Source of the DNA: Cyanobium sp. Cruz CV13-4-11
GTDB lineage: Bacteria; Cyanobacteriota; Cyanobacteriia; PCC-6307; Cyanobiaceae
NCBI RefSeq assembly: GCF_024346055.1
Contig: NZ_JAGQCH010000001.1
Span: 1 to 64,000, forward strand
DNA length: 64,000 bases
Direction of reading: 5' to 3'
The notes under the pieces are model-generated. The model did not search any database, had not been told where the DNA came from, and saw only the letters and a list, made by a program, of their open reading frames with translations. Shown in pieces: positions 51,613 to 58,925 of the stretch (its first letter is position 1; every line of letters begins with the position of its first letter). The position numbers and the translations under genes were made by a program.

Positions 51613-52598
51613 GCCCCCCTTCCTTGCCCACTCCGGCCAAGCCCTTGCTCCAGCGGCTGCGCGAGCGCCTGCCGGGCCGGCGCCGGCCGCTGCGCCCGGT
51701 CGTCGAGGAGCGGCCCCAGGATGCCCTGCTGCTCGCCGGCCAGCAGCTGCGCCAGGCCCGGGAGAGCCGTGGCCTCGGCCTGCGCCAGCTGGCGCTCGAC
51801 ACCCGCATCAGCACCGCCGTGCTGGAGGCCCTGGAGCGGGGCTGGCGGGACCGGCTGCCGGAAGCCGCTTACCTGCGCACCATGCTTCCCCTGCTGGAGC
51901 ACCATCTGGAGCTGCCCGGCGGCTGTCTGGACGGGGTGCTGCCTCCGGAGCAGGACCGGCGCCAAGGGCGACGGCGGGACTCGGTACTGCTGCGCTTCAC
52001 CCCCGGCTCGATCGATGTCTTCACCACCTGGCAGGGCACGGTGCTCTACGCGGTGCTGTGCGCCGGGCTCCTCTATGGCCTCAACCTGCAGCAGCGCCAG
52101 CTGGCCGCCCAGGGCCTGAATGCCCTGCGGCCGATCCCGCCCCTGAGTGCCGCCCAGACCGACCAGGCGAATCTGGAGGATGCTGACCGGGCGATCCTGG
52201 GCGCCTACCCCGACCTGCGCCCCCTGGGCAAGGCCGCCGCCGGCCAGGGGCTGCAGCGGCTGCGGCGCGAAACCAGCCAGAATCGCCCTGATCTGGCCCT
52301 CGGCCTGCTGCGCCTGGAGCTGGCCAAGCCCACCCGGGTGTCCCTGCGCAGCGACCGGGGCGTGGAAACCAAGCTGCCGGCGGTGCAGGGCAGCCTGAGC
52401 CTGCCGGTGCTGCCCCCCTTCAGCCTGCGGTTGGAGCCGGCCCCGGCGCCCGGTGCGGTGCGCTGGAATGGCCGGCCCCTGGCGCCGGCAGCGGCGGCGG
52501 CCGCCGATCCCGGCGCTGTGGTGGCCACGCCCCAGGACCAGGCCCAGTTCCTCTACCCGCCCCCGGCTGCGGCTGCCTCCCCGCGCCCCCGCCCGTAG
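51585..52598 (+). CDS. RodZ-like HTH membrane protein
   Basis: 337 aa from ATG 51585; a TTG near 51624 would remove the overlap. N-terminal HTH of the RodZ type (LLLAGQQLRQARESRGLGLR, then QLALDTRISTAVLEALERGW), a single membrane helix (TVLYAVLCAGLLYGLNL) and a C-terminal beta-rich part (LAKPTRVSLRSDRGVE) with a Pro/Ala tail. This is the RodZ order. RodZ helps MreB in cell shape. The 3' end overlaps the convergent malQ by 46 bp. Confidence 0.75.
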   Translation: MGPPGRRSLSPPSLPTPAKPLLQRLRERLPGRRRPLRPVVEERPQDALLLAGQQLRQARESRGLGLRQLALDTRISTAVLEALERGWRDRLPEAAYLRTMLPLLEHHLELPGGCLDGVLPPEQDRRQGRRRDSVLLRFTPGSIDVFTTWQGTVLYAVLCAGLLYGLNLQQRQLAAQGLNALRPIPPLSAAQTDQANLEDADRAILGAYPDLRPLGKAAAGQGLQRLRRETSQNRPDLALGLLRLELAKPTRVSLRSDRGVETKLPAVQGSLSLPVLPPFSLRLEPAPAPGAVRWNGRPLAPAAAAAADPGAVVATPQDQAQFLYPPPAAAASPRPRP

Positions 52599-54106
52599 CG
52601 GGCCGCCATGGCCCCGAAGCCCTGCAGGGGCCCCGAAAGAGCGGCCACGGGCTGGGCCAGCCGCCAGCTCCAGTTGCCTTCGATCGTGCCGGGCGTGTTG
52701 AAGCGGGCCTCATCGCCGAGCTCCAGCAGGTCCTGGAGGGGCACCACGGCCAGCTCGGCCGTCGAGGCCAGGGCCAGCTCCAGCAGCTGCCAGCTGGGCG
52801 CCCGCACCTCACCGCCCACCAGCGCCGCGACCCGTCCCCTGGCGCCGTCGTCGAGGTCCCGCCACCAACCGAGGCTGGTGGCGTTGTCGTGGGTGCCGGT
52901 GTACACCACCCAGCGGTTGCCCTTGTAGTTCGCCGGCAGGTAGGCGTTGTCGTCGTTGCCGTCGAAGGCGAACTGGAGGATCTTCATTCCGGGCAGCTCG
53001 AAGCGATCGCGCAGGTCCTCCACCGCCGGGGTGATGACGCCCAGGTCTTCGGCGATCAGCGGCAGACGGTCGCCGGCCAGCAGCCGGCCCTGGCGGCGGC
53101 AGCGCCTCCAGAGGCGGCGCAGCAGGGCGCGGCCGGGGGAGGGTCGCCAGGTGCCGTGTTCGGCGGTGACATCCGCCCCAGGCACGCTCCAGTAGGCCTC
53201 CAGGGCCCGGAAGTGATCGAGGCGCAGCAGGTCCATCAGCTCCAGCTGGCGCTGCAGCCGTTGCAGCCACCAGCGGAAGCCACTGAGGCGATGCGCCCAC
53301 CAGCGGTACACGGGGGTGCCCCACAGCTGGCCGGTGGCGGCGAAGTAATCGGGCGGCACGCCGCTCTGCTCCACCAGGCCCCCATCGGAGCGCAGGCAGA
53401 AGAGGTGCCGATGGCTCCAGACATCGGCGCTGTCGTGGGCCACGTAGAAGGGCAGATCCCCCACCAGCCGAATCCCCTGGGCGTGGGCCCGCTCCTGCAG
53501 GCGGTGCCACTGGCACTGGAGCTGCCACTGCAGCAGGGCCTCCTGCTGCAGGGCCAGGCTCTGGGCCTCGACCAGGGCCCGCAGGGCGGGGGGCTGGCGC
53601 CGGGCCAGGGGTTCGGGCCATTCCCACCAGGGGCGTCCCCCCTGCAGGCGGCGGATCACCATGAAGCGGCAGTGGTCGACGAGCCAGTAGCGCTGGCGCT
53701 GCTCCCAGTGATCGAAGGCGTCCTGGCGCGGCTGGCTCTGGTCGGCCCAGCGGCGCCCCAGGGCCACGGCGATCGCTGAGGCCCGCTCCGCAGCGGCGGC
53801 CGGATCGAGGCGATCGAGGGGCCCGGCGGGCAGGGCGTCCCGGTCGGCGGCGGTGATCAGGCCCTCGGCCACCAGATCGTCGGCATCGATCAGCCAGGGG
53901 TTGAGGGCCGAACCGCTGGGGGAGCTGTAGGGGGAGCCGGTGGCATCGGTGGGGGACAGGGGCAGCAGTTGCCATACCCCCACCCCCTCGGCGCCCAGCA
54001 GATCAATCCAGTTCCGTGCCGCGGCGCCGAAGCTGCCGCAGGCCGGCGTGCCCGGCAGGGCGGTGGGGTGGAGCAGCACCCCGCAGGCTCGAGGATCGCC
54101 GCTCAT
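52553..54106 (-). CDS. malQ: 4-alpha-glucanotransferase (amylomaltase)
   Basis: 517 aa from ATG 54106. GH77 blocks: CGVLLHPTALPGTPACGSFG, WQLLPLSPTDATGSPYSSPS, GIRLVGDLPFYVAHDSADVW, LDHFRALEAYWSVPGADVTA, PLIAEDLGVITPAVEDL and YTGTHDNATSLGWW; the Asp and Glu of the catalytic set are present. It transfers alpha-1,4 glucan units in glycogen and maltodextrin use. Its start overlaps the bciB stop by 4 bp, an unusual pairing of carbon and chlorophyll genes. Confidence 0.95.
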   Translation of the reverse strand: MSGDPRACGVLLHPTALPGTPACGSFGAAARNWIDLLGAEGVGVWQLLPLSPTDATGSPYSSPSGSALNPWLIDADDLVAEGLITAADRDALPAGPLDRLDPAAAAERASAIAVALGRRWADQSQPRQDAFDHWEQRQRYWLVDHCRFMVIRRLQGGRPWWEWPEPLARRQPPALRALVEAQSLALQQEALLQWQLQCQWHRLQERAHAQGIRLVGDLPFYVAHDSADVWSHRHLFCLRSDGGLVEQSGVPPDYFAATGQLWGTPVYRWWAHRLSGFRWWLQRLQRQLELMDLLRLDHFRALEAYWSVPGADVTAEHGTWRPSPGRALLRRLWRRCRRQGRLLAGDRLPLIAEDLGVITPAVEDLRDRFELPGMKILQFAFDGNDDNAYLPANYKGNRWVVYTGTHDNATSLGWWRDLDDGARGRVAALVGGEVRAPSWQLLELALASTAELAVVPLQDLLELGDEARFNTPGTIEGNWSWRLAQPVAALSGPLQGFGAMAARYGRGRGEAAAAGGG

Positions 54107-55323
54107 GGCTGGGGCAGGCGGTAGCGGGCCACGATCTGGCGGGCGAAGGCGGGGATGTGGGCCTCCACCTTCTCCGGGTGGTGGCGCTGCAGCCAGAGGG
54201 CGTTGCGCGTGAAGTGGGAATCGATCGAGAAGCGGCCGTACTCGAGCCCCTTCGGCCCGAAGCGCTGCACGAACACCCCCACCAGTTCGGCCAGCCACAT
54301 GGGCAGCTTCAGCGCCTTCTCGTAGGCGTCGATGCCCTGCTGCACCGCCTGGCGGCGGTCACCGGAGCTGGTCACCGGCGAAAGATCCAGCTCCGGTTCG
54401 ACCAGATCCAGCAGCTCCTGGCCGAGGGCATTGCGCACCGTGACCCACTGGCGGCCGAAGGTGGCGCCCATGTAGCCCACCACCAGATCGGCGCCGGCGT
54501 TGGTGTAGTCGAAGCAGCTCAGGCAGCTGGGGGCGAACACGTCCTTGAGGGCGGGGGTGTCGAGGCCGAAGAAGGGCACCGTTTCCTCCTGGCCGTCACT
54601 GTGGCGGAAGTGGATGCGGAAGTCCTGCATGAACTCGTAGTGCACCACCGTGTCGGGGGAGCGGCTGGCGCTCTCCAGGAAGGTCTGCAGCCCGTCCCGA
54701 CTGACGTTGTCGACGCAGGGCAGGCCGAGCACGTAGAGCTTCTGCAGGGGCAGGGTGGCCTGCACCGCCCGCAGGGCCTGGATCTGGCAGCCCACGCCGA
54801 TGGCCAGCAGCCGTTCGATGCCGCTGCCCGGCAGCTGCTCGAGCACCTCCAGGTTGGGGGAAAGGGTGGGCTTGTTCACCCGCGCCGCCAGCACCTGCTC
54901 GGGGGTGCGGGCCAGCACCGGCACCGGCGTGAAGCGGTCGTCCTCGCTCTGCTGCACGCACAGCACCGCATCCACCAGGCCGCTCTCCAGGGCCCGCACG
55001 CCGATACGACTGACGATGCCCGTCCACTGGGCCCCCTCGATCGGCTGGTGCAGGCGGGCGGTGACCATGCGCTGATGCACGCCGAAGTAGAGCTCGTTCT
55101 CGTCGTCGAGACGGCGGCTGCGGCCGTGGGCCTGCTCCTCCATCGCCTCGAAGCGCTGCTCGAGGAAGGCGCAGGCCCGGCGCACGTAGGCCACCCAGCG
55201 GCTGTCGCAGAGGCCGCAGTCGCTGCAGAGATCCTTGGCCGGTTTGGGGCTGCCCTTGGCCAGGGGTCGGGCTCGATCATGCGGCGCCACCGACGACGGC
55301 GCCGGTGAAGGAACGGAGGACAA
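54103..55323 (-). CDS. bciB: BciB-type 8-vinyl reductase (F420-hydrogenase beta-subunit family)
   Basis: 406 aa. N-terminal cluster motif KDLCSDCGLCDSRWVAYVRR, then FGVHQRMVTARLHQPIEGAQ and the FAD-type domain. The second Cys pair is in FAPSCLSCFDYTNAGADLVV. C-terminal YGRFSIDSHFTRNALWLQRH. This matches the cyanobacterial ferredoxin-dependent divinyl chlorophyllide 8-vinyl reductase; the related HCAR of plants acts on 7-hydroxymethyl chlorophyll, so the substrate is inferred from taxonomic context. It makes monovinyl chlorophyll precursors in the thylakoid. Confidence 0.88.
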   Translation of the reverse strand: MSSVPSPAPSSVAPHDRARPLAKGSPKPAKDLCSDCGLCDSRWVAYVRRACAFLEQRFEAMEEQAHGRSRRLDDENELYFGVHQRMVTARLHQPIEGAQWTGIVSRIGVRALESGLVDAVLCVQQSEDDRFTPVPVLARTPEQVLAARVNKPTLSPNLEVLEQLPGSGIERLLAIGVGCQIQALRAVQATLPLQKLYVLGLPCVDNVSRDGLQTFLESASRSPDTVVHYEFMQDFRIHFRHSDGQEETVPFFGLDTPALKDVFAPSCLSCFDYTNAGADLVVGYMGATFGRQWVTVRNALGQELLDLVEPELDLSPVTSSGDRRQAVQQGIDAYEKALKLPMWLAELVGVFVQRFGPKGLEYGRFSIDSHFTRNALWLQRHHPEKVEAHIPAFARQIVARYRLPQP

Positions 55324-55463
55324 GCGGTGGTGGGTCGCGGTGGCTCGACGCTCAAGCTATCCGTCCTCTCGCTCTGATGCCGCCGCCCTGCGATGGTCTC
55401 CGGGGCCATGGGGGGCGCCGCCTGCGTCAGAGTGCCCTCCAGCACCCCTCCGTTTCGGCCCCG

Positions 55464-56504
55464 ATGCCCGCCCGCCGGAAGCCCCGCCGCCCCGCCGAAT
55501 CCCCGGCACCCGGAACCGGAACCCCCACCACGACGTCCACGGTGACGTCCACGGTGCCGGCCCCGGCCCCGAAGCGGCCCCGGCTGAGCGGGCGGATGCT
55601 CAGGAGCCTCGGCATCACCGCTGCCGGCGCCGTGGTGGGGATGGCCACCCTGGGGCTGCTCTGGCCGATGCCGGACCGGGCCCTGGCCCCCACGTCGGAG
55701 ATGGGTCCGGCCAGCCTGGCCGCCCCGCCGGCGCGGCCCATCACCCTGCTGGTGATCGGCAGTGATGCCGAGAAGGTCGGCGAGCCGATCAACAAAGCCG
55801 CCCCCGCAGGGCCGGCGAACGCCGATGCCCTGGTGTTGGTGCGCATCAATCCCGAGGGGCCCCTGCAGGTGCTCAACCTGCCCACCGAAGTGGCGGTGAA
55901 CCTGCCCGGCCAGAAGGGAGTGAAACGGCTCGGTGAGGCGTTCCGCCTCGGGGGCGTGGCGCTCACCGCGGATGCGGTGCGGGAGCTGGTGGGGCTGCAG
56001 TCCCCCGCCCCCGACCGCTACCTGGTGCTCCCGCGGGGGGCGCTGAGGGATCTGGTCAACGGCGTGGGGGGCCTGGAACTCAGCCCGCCCCGGCGGATGA
56101 GCTACACCGATAAATCCCAGAAACTGACCATCGACCTGGAGGCCGGTCTGCAGCAGCTGGGTGGCGCCAAGGTGGAGCAGCTGGTGCGCTTCCGCGACCC
56201 GTGGCTGGGCGACGCCGGCCGGCGCAGCAACCAGCAGCTGGTGGCCAGCAGCCTGCGGGAGCGGATGCTGCAGCCCGAACGGCTGGCCAAGCTGCCGTTC
56301 CTGGTGAGCCAGCTGCAGCCCAAGGTGGAGACCAACCTCTCGCCGAGTGAGACCCTCAGCCTGCTGGCGGCCGGACTGGATGGCAGCAAGCCTGTGCAGT
56401 TCGCCAGCCTGCCGCTGAAGCCCGCTGAGGAGAAGCACAAGGGCCTGCGCCAGCTGGATCCCGGCGCGAGCCCACCGCTGTGGAAGGAGCCGGCGGCCCC
56501 GTAG
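55464..56504 (+). CDS. LytR-CpsA-Psr (LCP) family protein
   Basis: 346 aa from ATG 55464. A basic Pro/Thr-rich N-terminus, one membrane helix (ITAAGAVVGMATLGLLW), then the LCP domain: PITLLVIGSD, ANADALVLVRINPEGPLQVL, LPTEVAVNLPGQKGVKRLGE, AFRLGG and RRSNQQLVASSLRERM with the conserved Arg pair. LCP proteins attach glycopolymers to peptidoglycan. The DxxR diphosphate-binding layout is present but the domain is slightly divergent. It ends 14 bp before marC. Confidence 0.85.
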   Translation: MPARRKPRRPAESPAPGTGTPTTTSTVTSTVPAPAPKRPRLSGRMLRSLGITAAGAVVGMATLGLLWPMPDRALAPTSEMGPASLAAPPARPITLLVIGSDAEKVGEPINKAAPAGPANADALVLVRINPEGPLQVLNLPTEVAVNLPGQKGVKRLGEAFRLGGVALTADAVRELVGLQSPAPDRYLVLPRGALRDLVNGVGGLELSPPRRMSYTDKSQKLTIDLEAGLQQLGGAKVEQLVRFRDPWLGDAGRRSNQQLVASSLRERMLQPERLAKLPFLVSQLQPKVETNLSPSETLSLLAAGLDGSKPVQFASLPLKPAEEKHKGLRQLDPGASPPLWKEPAAP

Positions 56505-56518
56505 CGATACTGGGCGCC

Positions 56519-57187
56519 ATGGCCATCTCTCCCGAGCTGCTGGTGCCGAGCACCTTCCAGCACTACCTGCTGGGGTTGTTCGCTGTGGCGAATAACTTCC
56601 CCGCCATCGGACCCTTCCTCACCCTGAGCCAGGGATTGCCCAGCAGCCAGGTGCGGCGGGTGATTCGCATCACCACCTTGTCCAGCCTGCTGATCATGCT
56701 GGCCGCCTACTTCCTGGGCACGGCGGTGCTGCAGTTCTTCGGCATCAGTGTGAGTGCCTTCCAGATCGCCGGCGGCCTGCTGCTGGGATTCAGCGGCCTG
56801 AGCATGCTGAATGCCACCGATCCAGGCGATTCGCACGAGAAGAACTTCGATGTCTCGCACATGGATGTGGGGCAGATGACCTCCTCGGCGATCGTGCCGA
56901 TCTCCCTGCCCCTCACCGCCGGCGCCGGCACGATGTCGACGATCACGGTGTACGCCGAAGGTGCTCACACCCTCAGCCACCGCATCGCACTGTTCGCGGC
57001 CATCTTGGTGATGGCGAGCCTGATCGGCCTGATGTTCACCTTCGCCACCCGCCTCACCAAGATGCTCGGCCATGTGGGCATGACGGTGCTGATCAAGGTG
57101 ATGGGGCTGTTCACCCTGGCGATCGGGGTTCAGTTCATCGCCACCGGGGCCAGCACCATCCTCAGCCTGGTGACGTTGAAGATGTGA
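56519..57187 (+). CDS. MarC/UPF0056 family membrane protein
   Basis: 222 aa from ATG 56519. Six helices: HYLLGLFAVANNFPAIGPFL, TTLSSLLIMLAAYFLGTAVL, AFQIAGGLLLGFSGLSMLNA, then SSAIVPISLPLTAGAGTMST, ALFAAILVMASLIGLMFTFA and VMGLFTLAIGVQFIATGAST. NNFPAIGPF and PLTAGAGTMST are the MarC half-repeats. Function unresolved; transport is presumed. Same strand as the LCP gene and 14 bp after it. Confidence 0.9.
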   Translation: MAISPELLVPSTFQHYLLGLFAVANNFPAIGPFLTLSQGLPSSQVRRVIRITTLSSLLIMLAAYFLGTAVLQFFGISVSAFQIAGGLLLGFSGLSMLNATDPGDSHEKNFDVSHMDVGQMTSSAIVPISLPLTAGAGTMSTITVYAEGAHTLSHRIALFAAILVMASLIGLMFTFATRLTKMLGHVGMTVLIKVMGLFTLAIGVQFIATGASTILSLVTLKM

Positions 57188-57417
57188 GGACGGCCGGGAC
57201 CCCCCATCGGCCCCTGACGTTCAGTCGGGCCGTGCGCGCCTTCGGAAGCTGAATCCGGCGGGCTGGGATTCCTCGCTGCCGTTGGCCTCGATCGTCTCGC
57301 GGCCACTCTCCAGCTCGGCAGGTCGAGTTTCACCGGGTAGGGGTGGCTGCTGCCGGCGGGGCCGGGATCGAGCACGTGGGAGTCGGCGCTGCGGCGCAGG
57401 TCGCCGTGGGCCTGGCG
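57188..57417. other. Intergenic decayed sequence
   Basis: Minus-strand frames continue from the RHH remnant but show no family motif. This is the left border of the second accessory zone. Confidence 0.35.
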
Positions 57418-57510
57418 CTCGCTGCGGGAGCGGCGGGATTCTCCGCAGGCGGCTTCCAGCTGCTGCTCAAGGCCTTCGTCAAGCCAGATGGTAAGCAAAG
57501 ATTCCTTCAT
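57418..57510 (-). pseudogene. Ribbon-helix-helix antitoxin remnant
   Basis: The frame from ATG 57510 reads MKESLLTIWLDEGLEQQLEA, then CGESRRSRSE, the start of a CopG/RHH antitoxin (strand then first helix). The usual continuation of the second helix (RSELVRDAL type) is replaced by unrelated sequence. No partner toxin remains. A decayed toxin-antitoxin module. Confidence 0.5.
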
Positions 57511-57567
57511 GACCTTTATTGTGACCTCCCTGGTCTCCTCGCTTGGCAGTCAACCAACCTTTGGAGC

Positions 57568-57768
57568 TGTCAGCATGAAGGACACGCCTTGCAGGTTGCC
57601 CGAGCGACGCGCATCACGGTTTCGGATGTGCTCGAGTATCTGGCCGGTGGCATGAGCCAGGATAAGATCCTCAGTGATTTCCCCGATCTCAGGCCAGAAC
57701 ATATTCAGGCGGTGCTGCGCTACGCCGCTGAGCGGAAGAAGCGTCTCAGCGAACTGACTGTCGCCTGA
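57568..57768 (+). pseudogene. DUF433 antitoxin-like domain without a clear start
   Basis: The DUF433 core is intact: TRITVSDVLEYLAGGMSQDK followed by ILSDFPDLRPEHIQAVLRYA. The N-terminal strand region, usually CHGKPxIRGTRI, is only loosely kept as CQHEGHALQVARAT and no good start codon is in frame; the nearby ATG at 57575 is in another frame. DUF433 proteins pair with PIN-like DUF5615 toxins, which is absent here. Either a truncated remnant or a gene with a changed N-terminus. Confidence 0.55.
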
Positions 57769-57814
57769 GTAGCGCGATCAAGTTCGGCCTGCCCAATCCG
57801 ATCGGGCTGCCGAC

Positions 57815-58204
57815 CTACTCACGTGCAAGTGCCTCGGGCCCTGCTTCCGGCTCTACCAACCCTTGCTCCATAGCCACGGCGGCGAGGCGACGATCCTGGG
57901 TCCACAGGTGGCAGCCGCTCAAGCGGGCGGAGGCGAGCAGGTGGACATCGACATAGCCGACCCCTCGGCCCATCAGCTGGTCGCGCTCGATCAGCAGCAG
58001 CACTTCCTCGTCGCTGGCTACCACGGCTGCCGGAAGACCCTGCAGAAGACTCAGCACCTGCCCGCGATCGCGCAGATTCCCGCAGGCCAGTTCGCCCATC
58101 ACCCAGGGATGGATCAGCACCTCGCCATCCTGCAGGCGCGTGGCGAGGCGCGGCAAGCCACAGCGCAAGTGGTTCACCCACACGGAGGTGTCGACGAGGA
58201 TCAC
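57815..58204 (-). CDS. VapC-type PIN-domain ribonuclease toxin
   Basis: 129 aa. MILVDTSVWVNHLR (Asp5), HPWVMGELACG (Glu near 39), VGYVDVHLLASARL (Asp near 85) and LWTQDRRLAAVA (Asp near 103) give the four acidic positions. Intact length. Coupled to the antitoxin by a 4-bp overlap. Confidence 0.88.
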   Translation of the reverse strand: MILVDTSVWVNHLRCGLPRLATRLQDGEVLIHPWVMGELACGNLRDRGQVLSLLQGLPAAVVASDEEVLLLIERDQLMGRGVGYVDVHLLASARLSGCHLWTQDRRLAAVAMEQGLVEPEAGPEALARE

Positions 58205-58395
58205 ATCGGGCTGCGGCGACGGGGGATCGGCTCCAGTGCGGCTTCACTGCCTCCCAGCGCTGCGAGCCGCTTCGCGCTTTCGCGTTGCACCAGGGCCCGA
58301 AGGGCTTCCTTGAGCAGGGCGCTGCGTTCCAGATCTCCGCACAGCTGCTCGGCCCTGGCGAGCAGGTCATCGTCGAGCGTCACGGTGGTTCGCAT
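58201..58395 (-). CDS. VapB antitoxin
   Basis: 64 aa. MRTTVTLDDDLLARAEQLCG followed by RSALLKEALRALVQRESAKR is a ribbon-helix-helix type VapB, with a C-terminal toxin-binding tail. The direct repeats at 58429-58449 upstream are the probable operator. Confidence 0.85.
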   Translation of the reverse strand: MRTTVTLDDDLLARAEQLCGDLERSALLKEALRALVQRESAKRLAALGGSEAALEPIPRRRSPM

Positions 58396-58424
58396 GCTCT
58401 GTCCTGAGCGGTCATCAGTCTAAG

Positions 58425-58450
58425 CATCATTTGATGACGCATTTGATGAT
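58425..58450. promoter_or_regulatory. Direct repeats upstream of vapB, probable operator
   Basis: ATTTGATGA at 58429-58437 and 58441-58449, period 12 bp, 34-54 bp before the vapB start. Each lies in a partly palindromic CATCA/TGATG context, which suits a ribbon-helix-helix dimer pair. Confidence 0.5.
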
Positions 58451-58925
58451 CACGGCACCGGTGGCGATGTCCGCCTCTTTCGCACGAAGGCTGCCCTGGC
58501 GAGCGATGGGGGCGGCGATGCTGCGTTCCGCAACCGCTCTGTCCCGCGTGGCCAGCCCCATCCAGCAGGCCGATGCCGCTGGAGGCCTCGGCCTGCTGGA
58601 TGGGGCGATCGTGAGTGCGTTCTGCCTCCCGCAGCCGCTGCCTCCCGGTGAGGAGCCTCTCTGGGATGGCCTCCGGGCCCTGCCGCTGGGGCGGCTGCGT
58701 CTGCAGCTGGTGGCCGCCGCGCCCGCAACGCGATGGGTGCTGCAGCCCCCCAGGGGCGCTGCTCCGCTGCTGCATCAGGCCGTGATCGCCCGGGGCTTCA
58801 CGGTGGAGCTGACGGAAGTGGCGGAAGCCGAATTTGAAACACCGTCGCTGAAGATTCGGGACAGCCGTCAGGGCTTCATCGCGATGAAGTTGATCTCGCA
58901 GCCTTTCACCAGCCGGGCCTCCTGA
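58431..58925 (+). CDS. Hypothetical protein antisense-overlapping brxL 3' end
   Basis: 164 aa as drawn; the start is uncertain because it lies in the vapB operator region, and a later ATG (for example near 58467) is possible. The second half looks coding: LLHQAVIARGFTVELTEVAE, EFETPSLKIRDSRQGFIAMK. The last 58 bp are antisense to the end of brxL. No family recognised. It carries the 18-bp inverted repeat at 58556-58605 in its first half. Confidence 0.35.
   Translation: MMTHLMITAPVAMSASFARRLPWRAMGAAMLRSATALSRVASPIQQADAAGGLGLLDGAIVSAFCLPQPLPPGEEPLWDGLRALPLGRLRLQLVAAAPATRWVLQPPRGAAPLLHQAVIARGFTVELTEVAEAEFETPSLKIRDSRQGFIAMKLISQPFTSRAS
58556..58605. repeat. Perfect 18-bp inverted repeat
   Basis: CCCCATCCAGCAGGCCGA (58556-58573) and its exact complement at 58588-58605, with a 14-bp loop. 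No T-run follows on either strand, so it is not a standard terminator. Confidence 0.85.

Noticed and set aside
58874-58889. 16-bp palindrome CTTCATCGCGATGAAG at the brxL 3' end
   Set aside because: It lies in the last codons of brxL. A short palindrome here is not enough to claim a site.
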